Shown here one piece after another: positions 1 to 10,234 of a stretch of DNA of 55,548 nucleotides. The stretch spans positions 1-55,548 of the forward strand of contig JABDAT010000005.1 of NCBI GenBank assembly GCA_013288985.1. The letters run 5' to 3'. A program made the translations under genes and the position numbers. Source of the DNA: Alphaproteobacteria bacterium. Lineage in GTDB: Bacteria > Pseudomonadota > Alphaproteobacteria > Rickettsiales > JABCZZ01. The notes under the pieces are model-generated. The model did no database searches. It was not told the origin of the DNA and was given only the letters and a program-made list of their open reading frames with translations. The first letter of the stretch is position 1, and every line of letters starts with the position of its first letter.

Positions 1-3000
1 GGCGTTATTGATTCGGTCTTGGATACCGGCACGAATGCATTACTTACCAGCACTGGTAATGTTGAAATTGCCAACGACATCCTAAAAAACAATGGTGCAG
101 ACGCCACTCTCTCATTTAATGCCGGAAACGACATTACTTTAGACCAAAATGTAAGCATTTCATCGACCCATAATAAACTGGGTGTGGATTTGAATTCAGA
201 TACAAGTGCTACTGGCGGTTACATATCACTTGTTGGCGGCTCTTCTATTCTCTCCAATGGTGGCAATGTAAATCTTCATGGCGGCGGCGCAGATGGCGCG
301 GCTGTATCTGATAATGCAAATCTTGGTGGTATTAATATCGGTAGCTTTGGTGGCAGCGGCGCAACAATTGACGCCAGCAGCAGCACAGGCGGTGGCAATA
401 TTTCACTTACCGGCACTGCATTGCAGGGTAACACACAATATGACGGTATAGATGCCTTTGCTGGATCAAAAATTACTACCAATGGCGCAGGAACGATTAC
501 ACTTACCGGCAAAGGTAGCGCTGGTCATACTACTGGCGCCAATAGCGTTGGTGTATACTTACAGAATGCAACCATATCAGCTCAAAACGGCAATATTGCC
601 ATTAAAGGTACTGGCCAGGGCACAGGTGATGCACTTGATTATGGCATGGCGCTAGATGGTAGCACAATATCTACTAACGGCACTGGTGACATTGTATTGA
701 CTGGCATTGGCGCAAATGGCGCCGCCGGCATCGTATCAGGCATTTCCACACCTGTTAGCTTCTATGCCTCTTCTACCATCGGCGGAACTTCAGATAACGG
801 ATCAATTACTCTCAATGCGGATTCTCTTAATTTGGCGAATACCAATATTACCTCATTGGTTGAAGTTCTGTTCAAAACCGTAACTGCAGGCACAACTGTA
901 GGCTTAGGAGATGGCACAGGCACATTGAGCATCACACAAGCCATGATGGATCACGTCCACGCACCAGATGTTCTTATCGGCACAACCAGTTCCGGGGCAT
1001 TTAATGCAGGCACTTTCAATTATGAAAATGGCCTGCATCATCTCGGAATATATAGCGGTCAAGACATTACCATTACAGGTAATATCTTAAAATCCACTGC
1101 TGACACCTCTGTGTTCGAGGCAACAGCAGCTCATAATATTATACTGGATTCAAATAAATCCATTGCATCCACTGGCGGTTATTTACATGTAACACTTGAT
1201 TCAGCATCCGAAGGCGGCAATGGCTATATTGCGCTTGATTCCGGTTCTTCCATTAAATCCAATGGCGGCAATATCAAATTAGCCGGCGGTGCCGGGGCTA
1301 ATGGGTATGCCGTATCCGGTGATGATGCATTCGGCGGTATCAGCCTTTATGGCGCCACATTAGATGCAAATGGTGGTAATATCACTCTTGCTGGCCAGGC
1401 AAATAATAGTGGCAACACACACTGGGATGGTATTGATCTATTCGCAGGCTCAGTCATTAAAACCATTGGCAACGGCACCATCGCACTCAATGGCATCGGA
1501 AGCACTGCTCATAGCAGCGGTGGCAGCAGTGATGGTATCTATATAGAAAGTGTCGGTATTTCTGCACAAAATGGCACTATCACTCTTAACGGCACCGGTC
1601 AGGGCACAAGCGATACGGCAGGTATGGCTGATTGGGGTGTTGAATTCCGTGGTGGCAGCTCGATTAGCACAACCAATGGCGATATCATCATCAACGGCAC
1701 CGGTGCACCTGGCGCAAACGGTATAAGCAATGTATTGGCAGGCGGCGCTACAATTGGCGGAGCGTTGGAAAATGGCAATATAACGCTTAATGCTAACGGA
1801 ATTAATCTTGCTTCAGCGAATATCCAGACCACTAAGGATATCACTCTTGCTGTTGGCAATAATGATTTAACCCTCACCGGCAGCACCGTTAATGCCGGCG
1901 GCAATATCCTTATTGATCCAGCAAATGCAACGTTTGCAGGCGGCACACATATTACAGCGGGTGGAAATTTCACGCTTGATCCAGTGAATAACGTAACAAT
2001 GACCGGAGGCAGCACCATTACTGCAACTGGCACACTGGATATCAACAATAGCGGTGTATTTTCCAGCGACACCTCAAATGTCCTTTCCGGCGCAGTTGTT
2101 GACTTAAACCAAAATCTGCCAGGCAGCATTCAGAACGCTATCGACGCCATTAATCCGTCTTCAGGCACTACCAATCTTACCATCGGCAGCGGCATCTGGA
2201 ACCAACTGGTTCAGATTATCGGTCGCAGCAATTTCAATTTATTTGGCAGCGGAAAAGGCTCCACCATCATCCAGCCGACATCTGTTGCCGGAGCTCCTCT
2301 TATTGAAAATGGCCCAATCTGGGGTTCACAATATTTTGCTCCAATTGTATTGGCAGAAAACGGCAACAACGTTAACATTTCCGGCCTGACTATTGATGGA
2401 TCACACGTTACCGGAAGCATTCCTTTCGCAGGCCTTATTTATGCCAATGCCGGCGGCACCGCAAGCAACCTTGACGTTTCGCATACCAATACTTTTGGTA
2501 TATTATCTGTTGATTCCACCGTCTACGGCAATACGGCCCACACAGTTAACATCAATAACGTAAGCGCTGAGGGTGAAAGCACCGCGGAAATTCAAGCCAT
2601 TGGCAACGATATCACTGAGAATGTCTCGAACAGCACGCTCAATGCTCATAATAGCGTTGAAGCTATGAATTTTTCCGACGGCTCCCAAGGCTCATTTACC
2701 AACAGCACTATAACGGTTGGCAATGCGGGTGCTGGCGGATTAACACTTCATGGCAGCCATAACGTAAGCATTACAAACGATACCATTACAGGCAGCGGCA
2801 CAGGCTTCGGTATTTCCGATCCCGGCACTGCTTACGGCGTACCAGGCGCAACCAATATTACTATTAGCGGTGTTACCATCAGTGATGTTGCCACGGGCAT
2901 AAATGCGAATGATGGCAGCAACTGGACCTTGCTTGCAAACCATATTACCAATAACACCAATACAGGCATATCAGCCACTAATGTCAGCAACATGAACATT

Positions 3001-6000
3001 GGTGATAATACGAATCCAAACATTAACTACGTTGATCACAACGGAGTTACAGGTATTTATATTTCTGGCGGATCGAATAATACTGCTGCAGACAATAATG
3101 TTGTAAACAATGGCGGCGTACAGATTCAGCTTAATGGGGGTAACAATGTAACCCTCAATAGAAACTTTACCTATGGTGGCACTACCGGCATTGGTATTAC
3201 CGGCAATACTACGGGTGCACATATCACCTATAACTGGATGGAAAACAGCGCCACAGCGATCAACGCTGACTCCGGTAGCAATATTAATCTTATCGGCAAT
3301 ATGATTTATAACGTAGGTAAGGGTATTAATGTCAGCAACCTGACAGGAACCAACACCATTCACGGCAATACCATTTACAACACAACTGCCGATGCAATTG
3401 ATGTAGCAAATAGTGCTGGGCTTACGATTTCGAACAATCTCATTGGAACTCTTGGTACTGCCAACAATGTCCGTGGTACAGGCATCTATTCGCTTAATTC
3501 CAATGGCGTATTGATCGAAAATAATACAATTGCCAACACCTTCTCTACTGGTGACCAAATTGGCAGCGGCATCTATATTAATAATAACAATAATGATGTG
3601 ATTTCAGGCAATAATATCTCCAACAGTAACTGGGATGGCATCAAGATCGAAGGTGCTAACAACATTACCGTCACTAATAACATCGTTAATGGAACTACAC
3701 GCGTAGGTATCTGGGCTAATAACGTAAATACCGCCTTAATCAGCAACAACAATGTATCTAACGCTCAATTGTCCGGTTACGGAGCGATCAGCACTAACGC
3801 CAGTTCGAACCTAACCATCACCAGCAACACTGTAAGCAACCCATTTGGTGACGGCATACGTCTTGATGGCGGTACCGGCGGCACTAATCTGGTAGATGGA
3901 AACACAATCACCACCGCTTTACAGAATGGCGTATATGCGAATTCTGCCAGCAATCTGACTGTTAGCAACAACTCCATCAACAACAGCAGCTTGGGTGTTG
4001 ATATCATTAATAGCAACGGCACTCAGATAACCGGCAACACTATTACCAATAGCGGCACTGGCATTAGCGTTGATCCGAGCAGCAACATCACTATCAACAA
4101 TAATACGATTCATGATGTAGCTACTGGCATTACAATCAGTGATTCGACTGGCACGAACGTAATTAGCGGCAATACGGTATATAACACTACGGCAGATGCT
4201 GTAGATGCTGTAAATACTGCTGGCCTCACGATTTCTGGAAATCATATCGGAACAATCGGCGGTACTAATAATGTTAAAGGTACCGGCATTTCTGTAGCAA
4301 GCTCTGATAGCGCAGCTATTAACACCAACACCATCACTAACAGTACGATAGGCATCAATGCTGCTAACGGAAATAGTGACAATGTCAGCGGCAACACAAT
4401 TACAAAATTTAAGCTGACAGGCATTTTAGCCTCCGGTAACAACAACCTTACCTTGCATGGCAACCATCTCACAGGCGTTGCTGGCTCTACCGCTACCAAT
4501 GGCATACTTGTAACCGATGGCACCGGCACTACCACTATTGATCATAACGACGTAACAGGCGTGGCTAAAGATGGCATATCCGGCACAAATGTAACTGGAT
4601 TGACTGTTTCTGAAAACGCTTTAACCAATATCGGCAGGCACGGCATCTTTATCGGCAGCAGCAATGGCGCAAATGTTGAATTCAACGCTGTTCTGACTTC
4701 TAAGGATGGCGTATTCGTTACTGACAGCAACAATGTCAATGTAAGCGAAAACGTATTCACCAACAGCTCGAATACAGGTATTTGGGCCGCTAACAGCGAC
4801 AACCTTACTGTATCTGATAATTTCATTATCGATTTGATTGCCGGCGGTAATGGCATGAACATATCCAACAGTTCAAATGCTAATATCACTGATAATTTTG
4901 TTGCGGCATTGAGTGGTCATAACGGTACCGGTATCCTGCTGACCAATGTATCCGGTTCGACCGTAGGCAGTGCTGGAGCAGGCAATACAATCAGTAACTT
5001 CAAAACTGGCATCAGCATTGTTGATGGCGCTACAATTAGCGTTGGCAATAATACCATCACTGGCGGTACAACAGGCATTAGTGTTGATCCGAGCAGCAAC
5101 ATCACTATCAACGGCAATAACATTCATAATGTTGGAACCGGTATCACAGTCAGTGATTCAACCGGTACAAACGTGATAAGCAGTAACACCATTTATAATA
5201 CTACTGCAGACGCCATTGATGCTACGAATACGTCTGGGCTTACGATTTCAGGAAACCTGGTCGGAACACTCGGTAATGTACAGGGCAACGGCATTGATGT
5301 CAGCGGCAGCGCTGGCGTGCAGGTAACGGGTAATACGGTTACCGCTTCTAATGCCGATATCTTTGTCACCGGCAGCAACAATGCAGTCGTAGGCGGTGTA
5401 TCCGCAGCCGCCCGCAACAATGTTACCGGCGGCGTGACCGGCATTGACGTTGAGAATTCCGGCGATGTAATCATCGAAAACAACAATGTTCAAAACGCCG
5501 GCGTCAACGGCATCTACACTGACGGCCTGTTTGCCATCAATGCTGGCGATAACAGCCAGATCTTTGCTAACGTGGTCAACAACACCGGCCATAACGGCAT
5601 TGAAACAGATAACAGTACCAATGTGCTTATCGGCGGACCGAGCGCTGCTGAACAGAATACCCTCACCAATATCGGCTGGGACGGCGTTAATGTTCAAGGC
5701 GGCGGCAACAACACCGTTCAGAACAACAACATCACCAATGTAACTGGCGCTTCTGGAGTAGCCGTTCTTAACTCAACTAATGATATTGTTGAACAGAACA
5801 CCATCGCCAATACCGAACGCCTTGGCATCTATGTCGGCAATGGAGACGGTATTAATATTACCGGCAATTCCATTACCAATACCGGTCTCGAAGGTTCTGG
5901 CAATTTCTTAAGCGGTATCCATGTGGAAGCCACGAATGGAGTAACCATTACCGGCAACACCATTTCACAGACCGCAGGTAACGGTATTGATATCGGCGAT

Positions 6001-7362
6001 TCCATTAACTACGGCAGCCCTGCTGATTCCAACGTTACTATCAGCGGCAATACCATCAGCAATACAGCACTTGATGGCATTCACACTGCTAACAGCAGCA
6101 ACCTGACCATTACCGGCAATACGCTCAGCACCATTACTGCAACCGGCATCAATGTGATTAATGCAGATACTGTTGCGATCTCGGGCAACACCATCACCGG
6201 CGCAACTACGGGTATCAGCATCGACCCAAGCAGTAATGTTACTGTTACGGGAAATAATCTGACAGGCATATCAGGTGACGGTATTGATGTAAGCAGCACC
6301 GACAACCTCACAGTCAGCGGCAACAGTATCACTGCAGCAGCTGGCAACACGGCTGGCAATGGTATAGCTCTTACTAATGATACGGGAGCTATTGTAGTTG
6401 GCGATATTACAAATGGCGGCAACTCTATTACCAATTTTGGCACCGGTATTAATGTTGCTGGTACTGACAATGTAAATTTTGCCTCTAATATACTTACCAC
6501 CAATGGCACAGGGGTATTGCTGACCAACAGCGATAATGCAAGCTTCTTGGGTGATAGTTTTATCTCCAATGCTATCGGCCTTGACCTGGTCAATGCGCAA
6601 AATACTCGTATTGATACCGAGCAGTTTATCAATAACGGCATCGCATTACTGGCTGAAGCGGCTTCAGCTGGCACAGTTGTTACTAACACGGCATTCAGCG
6701 GTGGCAATATCGCCATTGAGCTGACAGGCCTTGGTACTTCCATGAGCTTTGAAGGCAATACAAGCAGCATGAGCGGTGTAAATCAGTTCTTTGTACTTTT
6801 GGATAATGCAATGCAAGGCCAAACATTAGATGCAAGCCAGCAGACATTTAACGGTGTGCGCGCAAGCAACTTCAGCCTTGCGGAGTTTAACGAGGCTGAA
6901 GCACGCACCACCGACTCACATAACAGCTCTGGCGTAGGATTTGTGTTCTACAGAAACTTCCCCTTCAGCAGTCTCTTCAATCAGTTCCTGCTGCAGAACG
7001 AAGGTGGCCTCCAGGAACCCTTCTTCTCCTTCAAAGGCCAGACCATTATCAATGCCCCAACAAGCTTTACGGTACAGGGTGTTAACTTGAGCCTTCTGGC
7101 ACCCGCCTCAGGTGGTGAACCCCCGATTGCTCATTCCGAACAATTCGCGGATATTTCTCCAGCAGCAGGTGGCAATCCGTTCGGAGAACTAGCTCCAGCA
7201 GCAGGCGGCAATAATTCGCTTGGTGACCTTTCTCCGGCAGCAGGCGGCGATGCCAGCCAGTTTGCACAGTTATCACCGGCAGCAGGCGGTATTAATTGTG
7301 GTAATAGTTTCCTTGGTAATGGATTTGCGGTAGGTTACAATTCCGATAGCTGCAGCAAATAA
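1..7362 (+). CDS. Giant parallel beta-helix surface protein, 3' part (5' end outside window)
   Basis: The reading frame is open from the first base, so the N-terminus lies outside the window; about 2450 residues are visible. The first third (to about residue 700) has filamentous-haemagglutinin/autotransporter-like strands rich in Gly, Asn, Thr and Ile. From about residue 760 to 2200 come dozens of NosD/PbH1-type turns of the form (N)NTI-[TS]-N, expected to fold as a right-handed beta-helix. Near residue 2270 the composition changes, and the C-terminus carries five [IL][SA]PA[AS]GG repeats. No autotransporter beta-barrel or LPXTG motif is visible at the end, so export is not explained by this part. 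A SapC-family gene follows 24 bases downstream. Adhesin or S-layer-like function is inferred from fold and composition; a secreted polysaccharide-active beta-helix enzyme is the alternative. Confidence 0.85.
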   Translation, partial: GVIDSVLDTGTNALLTSTGNVEIANDILKNNGADATLSFNAGNDITLDQNVSISSTHNKLGVDLNSDTSATGGYISLVGGSSILSNGGNVNLHGGGADGAAVSDNANLGGINIGSFGGSGATIDASSSTGGGNISLTGTALQGNTQYDGIDAFAGSKITTNGAGTITLTGKGSAGHTTGANSVGVYLQNATISAQNGNIAIKGTGQGTGDALDYGMALDGSTISTNGTGDIVLTGIGANGAAGIVSGISTPVSFYASSTIGGTSDNGSITLNADSLNLANTNITSLVEVLFKTVTAGTTVGLGDGTGTLSITQAMMDHVHAPDVLIGTTSSGAFNAGTFNYENGLHHLGIYSGQDITITGNILKSTADTSVFEATAAHNIILDSNKSIASTGGYLHVTLDSASEGGNGYIALDSGSSIKSNGGNIKLAGGAGANGYAVSGDDAFGGISLYGATLDANGGNITLAGQANNSGNTHWDGIDLFAGSVIKTIGNGTIALNGIGSTAHSSGGSSDGIYIESVGISAQNGTITLNGTGQGTSDTAGMADWGVEFRGGSSISTTNGDIIINGTGAPGANGISNVLAGGATIGGALENGNITLNANGINLASANIQTTKDITLAVGNNDLTLTGSTVNAGGNILIDPANATFAGGTHITAGGNFTLDPVNNVTMTGGSTITATGTLDINNSGVFSSDTSNVLSGAVVDLNQNLPGSIQNAIDAINPSSGTTNLTIGSGIWNQLVQIIGRSNFNLFGSGKGSTIIQPTSVAGAPLIENGPIWGSQYFAPIVLAENGNNVNISGLTIDGSHVTGSIPFAGLIYANAGGTASNLDVSHTNTFGILSVDSTVYGNTAHTVNINNVSAEGESTAEIQAIGNDITENVSNSTLNAHNSVEAMNFSDGSQGSFTNSTITVGNAGAGGLTLHGSHNVSITNDTITGSGTGFGISDPGTAYGVPGATNITISGVTISDVATGINANDGSNWTLLANHITNNTNTGISATNVSNMNIGDNTNPNINYVDHNGVTGIYISGGSNNTAADNNVVNNGGVQIQLNGGNNVTLNRNFTYGGTTGIGITGNTTGAHITYNWMENSATAINADSGSNINLIGNMIYNVGKGINVSNLTGTNTIHGNTIYNTTADAIDVANSAGLTISNNLIGTLGTANNVRGTGIYSLNSNGVLIENNTIANTFSTGDQIGSGIYINNNNNDVISGNNISNSNWDGIKIEGANNITVTNNIVNGTTRVGIWANNVNTALISNNNVSNAQLSGYGAISTNASSNLTITSNTVSNPFGDGIRLDGGTGGTNLVDGNTITTALQNGVYANSASNLTVSNNSINNSSLGVDIINSNGTQITGNTITNSGTGISVDPSSNITINNNTIHDVATGITISDSTGTNVISGNTVYNTTADAVDAVNTAGLTISGNHIGTIGGTNNVKGTGISVASSDSAAINTNTITNSTIGINAANGNSDNVSGNTITKFKLTGILASGNNNLTLHGNHLTGVAGSTATNGILVTDGTGTTTIDHNDVTGVAKDGISGTNVTGLTVSENALTNIGRHGIFIGSSNGANVEFNAVLTSKDGVFVTDSNNVNVSENVFTNSSNTGIWAANSDNLTVSDNFIIDLIAGGNGMNISNSSNANITDNFVAALSGHNGTGILLTNVSGSTVGSAGAGNTISNFKTGISIVDGATISVGNNTITGGTTGISVDPSSNITINGNNIHNVGTGITVSDSTGTNVISSNTIYNTTADAIDATNTSGLTISGNLVGTLGNVQGNGIDVSGSAGVQVTGNTVTASNADIFVTGSNNAVVGGVSAAARNNVTGGVTGIDVENSGDVIIENNNVQNAGVNGIYTDGLFAINAGDNSQIFANVVNNTGHNGIETDNSTNVLIGGPSAAEQNTLTNIGWDGVNVQGGGNNTVQNNNITNVTGASGVAVLNSTNDIVEQNTIANTERLGIYVGNGDGINITGNSITNTGLEGSGNFLSGIHVEATNGVTITGNTISQTAGNGIDIGDSINYGSPADSNVTISGNTISNTALDGIHTANSSNLTITGNTLSTITATGINVINADTVAISGNTITGATTGISIDPSSNVTVTGNNLTGISGDGIDVSSTDNLTVSGNSITAAAGNTAGNGIALTNDTGAIVVGDITNGGNSITNFGTGINVAGTDNVNFASNILTTNGTGVLLTNSDNASFLGDSFISNAIGLDLVNAQNTRIDTEQFINNGIALLAEAASAGTVVTNTAFSGGNIAIELTGLGTSMSFEGNTSSMSGVNQFFVLLDNAMQGQTLDASQQTFNGVRASNFSLAEFNEAEARTTDSHNSSGVGFVFYRNFPFSSLFNQFLLQNEGGLQEPFFSFKGQTIINAPTSFTVQGVNLSLLAPASGGEPPIAHSEQFADISPAAGGNPFGELAPAAGGNNSLGDLSPAAGGDASQFAQLSPAAGGINCGNSFLGNGFAVGYNSDSCSK
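3253..5292 (+). repeat. Three long imperfect repeats inside the beta-helix gene
   Basis: A unit of about 75-80 codons occurs at about 3253-3480, 4057-4290 and 5071-5292. Each copy has a DPSSN or DSGSN turn, then TGTN, then NTTADA, then GLTIS and a GT[LI]G turn. The second and third copies are almost identical in DNA over their first 40 bases, well beyond ordinary PbH1 similarity, which suggests recent duplication or gene conversion. Confidence 0.8.
7096..7290 (+). repeat. Five C-terminal PAAGG motifs
   Basis: The motifs LAPASGG, ISPAAGG, LAPAAGG, LSPAAGG and LSPAAGG are spaced about 12-19 residues apart in the last 90 residues of the beta-helix protein. The spacers are Asn/Ser/Phe-rich and unrelated to each other. 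The motif is not one I recognise as a known sorting signal. A related string, SPAAEG, occurs near the N-terminus of the next gene product. Confidence 0.85.
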
Positions 7363-7386
7363 TAAAAACAAGATTATATAAATACC

Positions 7387-8178
7387 ATGTTATCTAAATC
7401 ATCGCGCAAATCATCTTCTGCTGCCAAAGAGAGCCCGGCAGCAGAAGGTAAATTTCCGCTTTTCTTCAAGCATCCGGCACCTTTGGATGTCAGGCAGCAC
7501 AGCAAAGCGAGTATTTTTCCTTCAAATGACTTTTCCTTTACTACCGAAACCAATTCTATCGCCATAAATGGCATAGAGTTTGTAGAAGCTGCAAAGCACT
7601 ACCCTATTATATTCCTGCAAGCAGATATTCCTTTGCCTGTAGTAGTGTTAGGCCTGGAAAAAAATAATTACTTCGTAAATGCAAAAGGAGCATGGAAAGA
7701 AGACACCTATATTCCTGCATATGTTCGCAAATATCCTTTTGTATTTATGGATGTGCCAGAACAAAAAACCTTTATATTATGTGTGGATGAAGCAGCATCT
7801 GCTTTTGCCCCCAACACTGTAAAAGGTGCGCTGCCCCTTTATAAAGACAATGAACCTTCTGAACTTACTCGTAATGCTCTTGAATTTTGCACTGCATTTC
7901 ACAATCACTCCGTTATTACCCGCCGTTTCTGTGAAGATCTGAAAGCAGCAAATATATTAGTTCCGAGTGAATCCAATACTAAACTTTTTAATAATCGCAA
8001 AATTAATCTGGGTGGATTTCAAGTTATTGATGAGAAGAAACTTAATGCCCTTCCTGATGAAACCATTCTGGATTTTCATAAAAAGGGCTGGTTGCCCCTT
8101 ATCTATTTTGCGTTAATGTCTGCATCGCACTGGAAAAAACTTGCCGATATGGCAGGCAGCTTGGAACCAAAAAAATAG
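7387..8178 (+). CDS. SapC-family protein
   Basis: A protein of 263 residues that matches the SapC family by its order of features: the EAAKHYPIIF segment near residue 60, an LGL..NNYFVN..GAW segment near 90, YIPAYVRKYPF near 110, a CVDEAAS segment near 135 and the closing GF.VIDEKKLNALPDE near 215. SapC proteins are named from the Campylobacter surface-layer locus, and many homologues sit beside secreted surface proteins; their biochemical role is not settled. The position 24 bases after the giant beta-helix gene, same strand, suggests co-expression and a role in its export or modification (inference). No Shine-Dalgarno is obvious before the ATG, consistent with read-through from the upstream gene. 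Confidence 0.8.
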   Translation: MLSKSSRKSSSAAKESPAAEGKFPLFFKHPAPLDVRQHSKASIFPSNDFSFTTETNSIAINGIEFVEAAKHYPIIFLQADIPLPVVVLGLEKNNYFVNAKGAWKEDTYIPAYVRKYPFVFMDVPEQKTFILCVDEAASAFAPNTVKGALPLYKDNEPSELTRNALEFCTAFHNHSVITRRFCEDLKAANILVPSESNTKLFNNRKINLGGFQVIDEKKLNALPDETILDFHKKGWLPLIYFALMSASHWKKLADMAGSLEPKK

Positions 8179-8291
8179 AATTCATTCAATAAACGGATTC
8201 TTTATAATCCCTGCATGATTAAGGGATGGTTCCTTTATTATTCTTTCGTCATCCTTGGTATCGAGAAAAACCATAACCAAGGAGAATATTC

Positions 8292-8822
8292 ATGGCGTAC
8301 GAATCCAGTGTAAAAATCAAAGAATCCAACGAGAAGAAAGCCAATCGTGACCCAATTACAGGTGAACCCGGATCGCACCCGGTGGCAACCGGTATCGGTT
8401 CTGCGATTGGCCTTGCAACCGGCGTAGCAAGCGCAGCAGCTATGGGTGCTGCCACAGGTGCTGCCTTAGGGCCTGCCGGTATGATTGCCGGCGCTGCTGC
8501 AGGTGCGATATTTGGCGGCGGGGTCGGTCATGAGGTTGGTGAAGATATCTACCCCACTCAGCTTGCCTGGTGGAAAGATAATTACGTCTCACGCCCTTAC
8601 GTTGCTAAAGGCACACCTTTTGAATATTATGAACCCGCCTACCGCTATGGTATTGAAGCAGGTATCAATAATAAAGGGCATGATTTCGGTGATCTTGAGC
8701 CCAGCCTCAGAAACAACTGGAATATCGCACGCGGTCAAACCTCTCTTGAATGGAATGAAGCTAAGCATGCTGCACGTGATGCGTTTGAACGGTTGGGAAA
8801 TGATAATGAAAATGAATTCTAA
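8292..8822 (+). CDS. Glycine-zipper protein, conserved hypothetical
   Basis: A 176-residue protein. An Ala/Gly-rich glycine zipper with small-residue periodicity (about residues 33-80) is preceded by a charged N-terminus with NRDPITGEPG. The conserved tail contains YVSRPYV, a YEPAYRYG segment and RGQTSLEWNEAKHAARDA. This arrangement is widespread in Proteobacteria as an uncharacterised family; some relatives are annotated as bacterioferritin-like or stress proteins without firm basis. The start is set by a clear Shine-Dalgarno (AAGGAGAA) just upstream of the ATG. Probably membrane-associated through the zipper; function unknown. It is followed by a tiny membrane-protein gene on the same strand. 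Confidence 0.75.
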   Translation: MAYESSVKIKESNEKKANRDPITGEPGSHPVATGIGSAIGLATGVASAAAMGAATGAALGPAGMIAGAAAGAIFGGGVGHEVGEDIYPTQLAWWKDNYVSRPYVAKGTPFEYYEPAYRYGIEAGINNKGHDFGDLEPSLRNNWNIARGQTSLEWNEAKHAARDAFERLGNDNENEF

Positions 8823-8856
8823 TTAAACGCTGACCTTTCTTTAAGGAATATTTTAT

Positions 8857-9009
8857 ATGTCTACATTTTTATTGATTGTTCTGGTGCTGCTTTTGCTAGG
8901 CGCTTTGCCTACATGGCCGCATAGCCGTAACTGGGGATATTACCCCAGCGGAGGGTTTGGCCTTCTTCTTATAGTTTTGCTTATACTTGCCTTTACTGGC
9001 CGGATATAA
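8857..9009 (+). CDS. DUF3309 small membrane protein
   Basis: A 50-residue product with two hydrophobic stretches separated by the polar segment LPTWPHSRNWGYYPSGG. That central signature is the hallmark of DUF3309, a family of very small two-helix membrane proteins of unknown function common in Alpha- and Betaproteobacteria. The upstream TTAAGGAAT is a usable ribosome binding site. It lies 34 bases after the glycine-zipper gene and may share its transcript. Confidence 0.8.
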   Translation: MSTFLLIVLVLLLLGALPTWPHSRNWGYYPSGGFGLLLIVLLILAFTGRI

Positions 9010-9030
9010 TTGTAAGATTTTGTTGTTAAA

Positions 9031-9068
9031 ACGGTCAGCATAAGCATTTCTATGGTTATGCTGACCGT
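9031..9068 (-). terminator. Perfect 13-bp hairpin downstream of the OYE gene
   Basis: The arms at 9031-9043 and 9056-9068 are perfect inverted repeats around a 12-base loop. Read on the minus strand the hairpin is followed by a short T-run (TTTT), so it most likely terminates the oxidoreductase operon; on the plus strand no T-tract follows. Confidence 0.6.
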
Positions 9069-9141
9069 ATTGACAGAATGTTATATCACGCGTCCTGCAC
9101 CTTTTCCTTATTATTGCACCGCCCCCTGCACCAGCAATATA

Positions 9142-10224
9142 TCATTTCTGCTTCGCGAAAGCCCGCTCATATTGCACGGGCGGTTTCATATCCACACCTA
9201 GTTCCCTTGCCGCATGAAGCGGCCAGTAAGGATCACGCAGGAACTCCCGCGCCAGCAAAACCATATCAGCCTTATGCGAGCGTATTATATCATCCGCCTG
9301 TTTTGCATCGGTGATAAGCCCTACCGCACCGGTTGGAATACCTGAATCACGTTTGATGCGCTCTGCGAAAGGTACCTGATAGCCCGGAATATTGGGAATT
9401 TTAACATGCGGAATTATTCCGCCCGACGAACAGTCGATTAAATCTACACCACGATCGCGCACGATGGACGCGAGCTTTACTGAATCATCCTCCGTCCAGC
9501 CACCTTCTTTCCAGTCGCTGGCCGAGATACGCATAAAAAGCGGCAGATGCATTGGCCACACGGTACGTACGGCATCTGTTACTTCGCGTACAAGGCGGAT
9601 ACGATTTTCAAAAGACCCACCATATTCATCCCTACGATGGTTAGCTAATGGCGAAAGAAATTCATGTAACAGATAACCATGCGCTGAGTGGAGTTCAAGC
9701 ACCTCAAATCCGGCCTTAAGAGCACGCCTGGCAGTATTTATAAATGCTTGCGTTATGTCGCTTATTTCAGTTTTACTAAGCGCATGAGGAACCGGGTCTC
9801 CTTCATTGAAAGCAACAGCGCTCGGAGCCACTATTTGCCAGCCGCCTTTATCAACAGGAATGCACATCCCGCCTTCCCAGGGAAGCTGGCAGCTTGCCTT
9901 GCGACCAGCATGGCCAATCTGAATTCCGGGCACTGCACCCTGAGACTTGATAAAAGCCGTAATGCGCTTAAGGCCAGCAATATGCTCATCTTTCCATAAT
10001 CCATGATCGCCGTAGGTAATTCGTCCGTCTTCTGTCACGGCTGTCGCTTCGACCATTACTAACCCTGCGCCACCCACCGCACGGCTCCCCAGATGCACCA
10101 GATGCCAGTCAGACGCAAACCCGTCTTCACAGGAATACTGACACATAGGCGAAACGGCAATGCGGTTGCGAAAGGTAATATCGCGCAAGGTAAATGGACT
10201 AAAAAGGTGAAGCGAGTTTGTCAT
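9142..10224 (-). CDS. NADH:flavin oxidoreductase, Old Yellow Enzyme family (NamA/YqjM-like)
   Basis: A 360-residue TIM-barrel flavoenzyme. The N-terminal segment SPFTLRDITFRNRI..SPMCQYS is typical of the YqjM/NamA branch; further markers are QIGHAGR (FMN/substrate region), the HSAHGYLLHEFLSPL segment, the RR.EYGG..ENR motif, and the late VGLITDA and ADMVLLAREFLRDP segments that bind FMN phosphate. The family reduces activated C=C bonds using NAD(P)H. I chose the internal ATG at 10224 rather than the longer frame because it matches the family N-terminus and sits 10 bases after the stop of the aldo/keto reductase gene, suggesting a two-gene operon of carbonyl/enone reductases. Confidence 0.9.
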   Translation of the reverse strand: MTNSLHLFSPFTLRDITFRNRIAVSPMCQYSCEDGFASDWHLVHLGSRAVGGAGLVMVEATAVTEDGRITYGDHGLWKDEHIAGLKRITAFIKSQGAVPGIQIGHAGRKASCQLPWEGGMCIPVDKGGWQIVAPSAVAFNEGDPVPHALSKTEISDITQAFINTARRALKAGFEVLELHSAHGYLLHEFLSPLANHRRDEYGGSFENRIRLVREVTDAVRTVWPMHLPLFMRISASDWKEGGWTEDDSVKLASIVRDRGVDLIDCSSGGIIPHVKIPNIPGYQVPFAERIKRDSGIPTGAVGLITDAKQADDIIRSHKADMVLLAREFLRDPYWPLHAARELGVDMKPPVQYERAFAKQK

Positions 10225-10234
10225 ATTACAAATC

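Noticed and set aside
276..6770. Many minus-strand open frames opposite the beta-helix gene
   Set aside because: They are antisense shadows of Gly/Asn/Thr-rich repeats; compositions are artificial (Val/Pro/Leu-rich) and no ribosome sites or families are seen.
7096..7290. CRISPR-like repeat spacing in the PAAGG region
   Set aside because: Repeats are in-frame coding motifs with variable short spacers, without conserved DNA repeat of CRISPR length.
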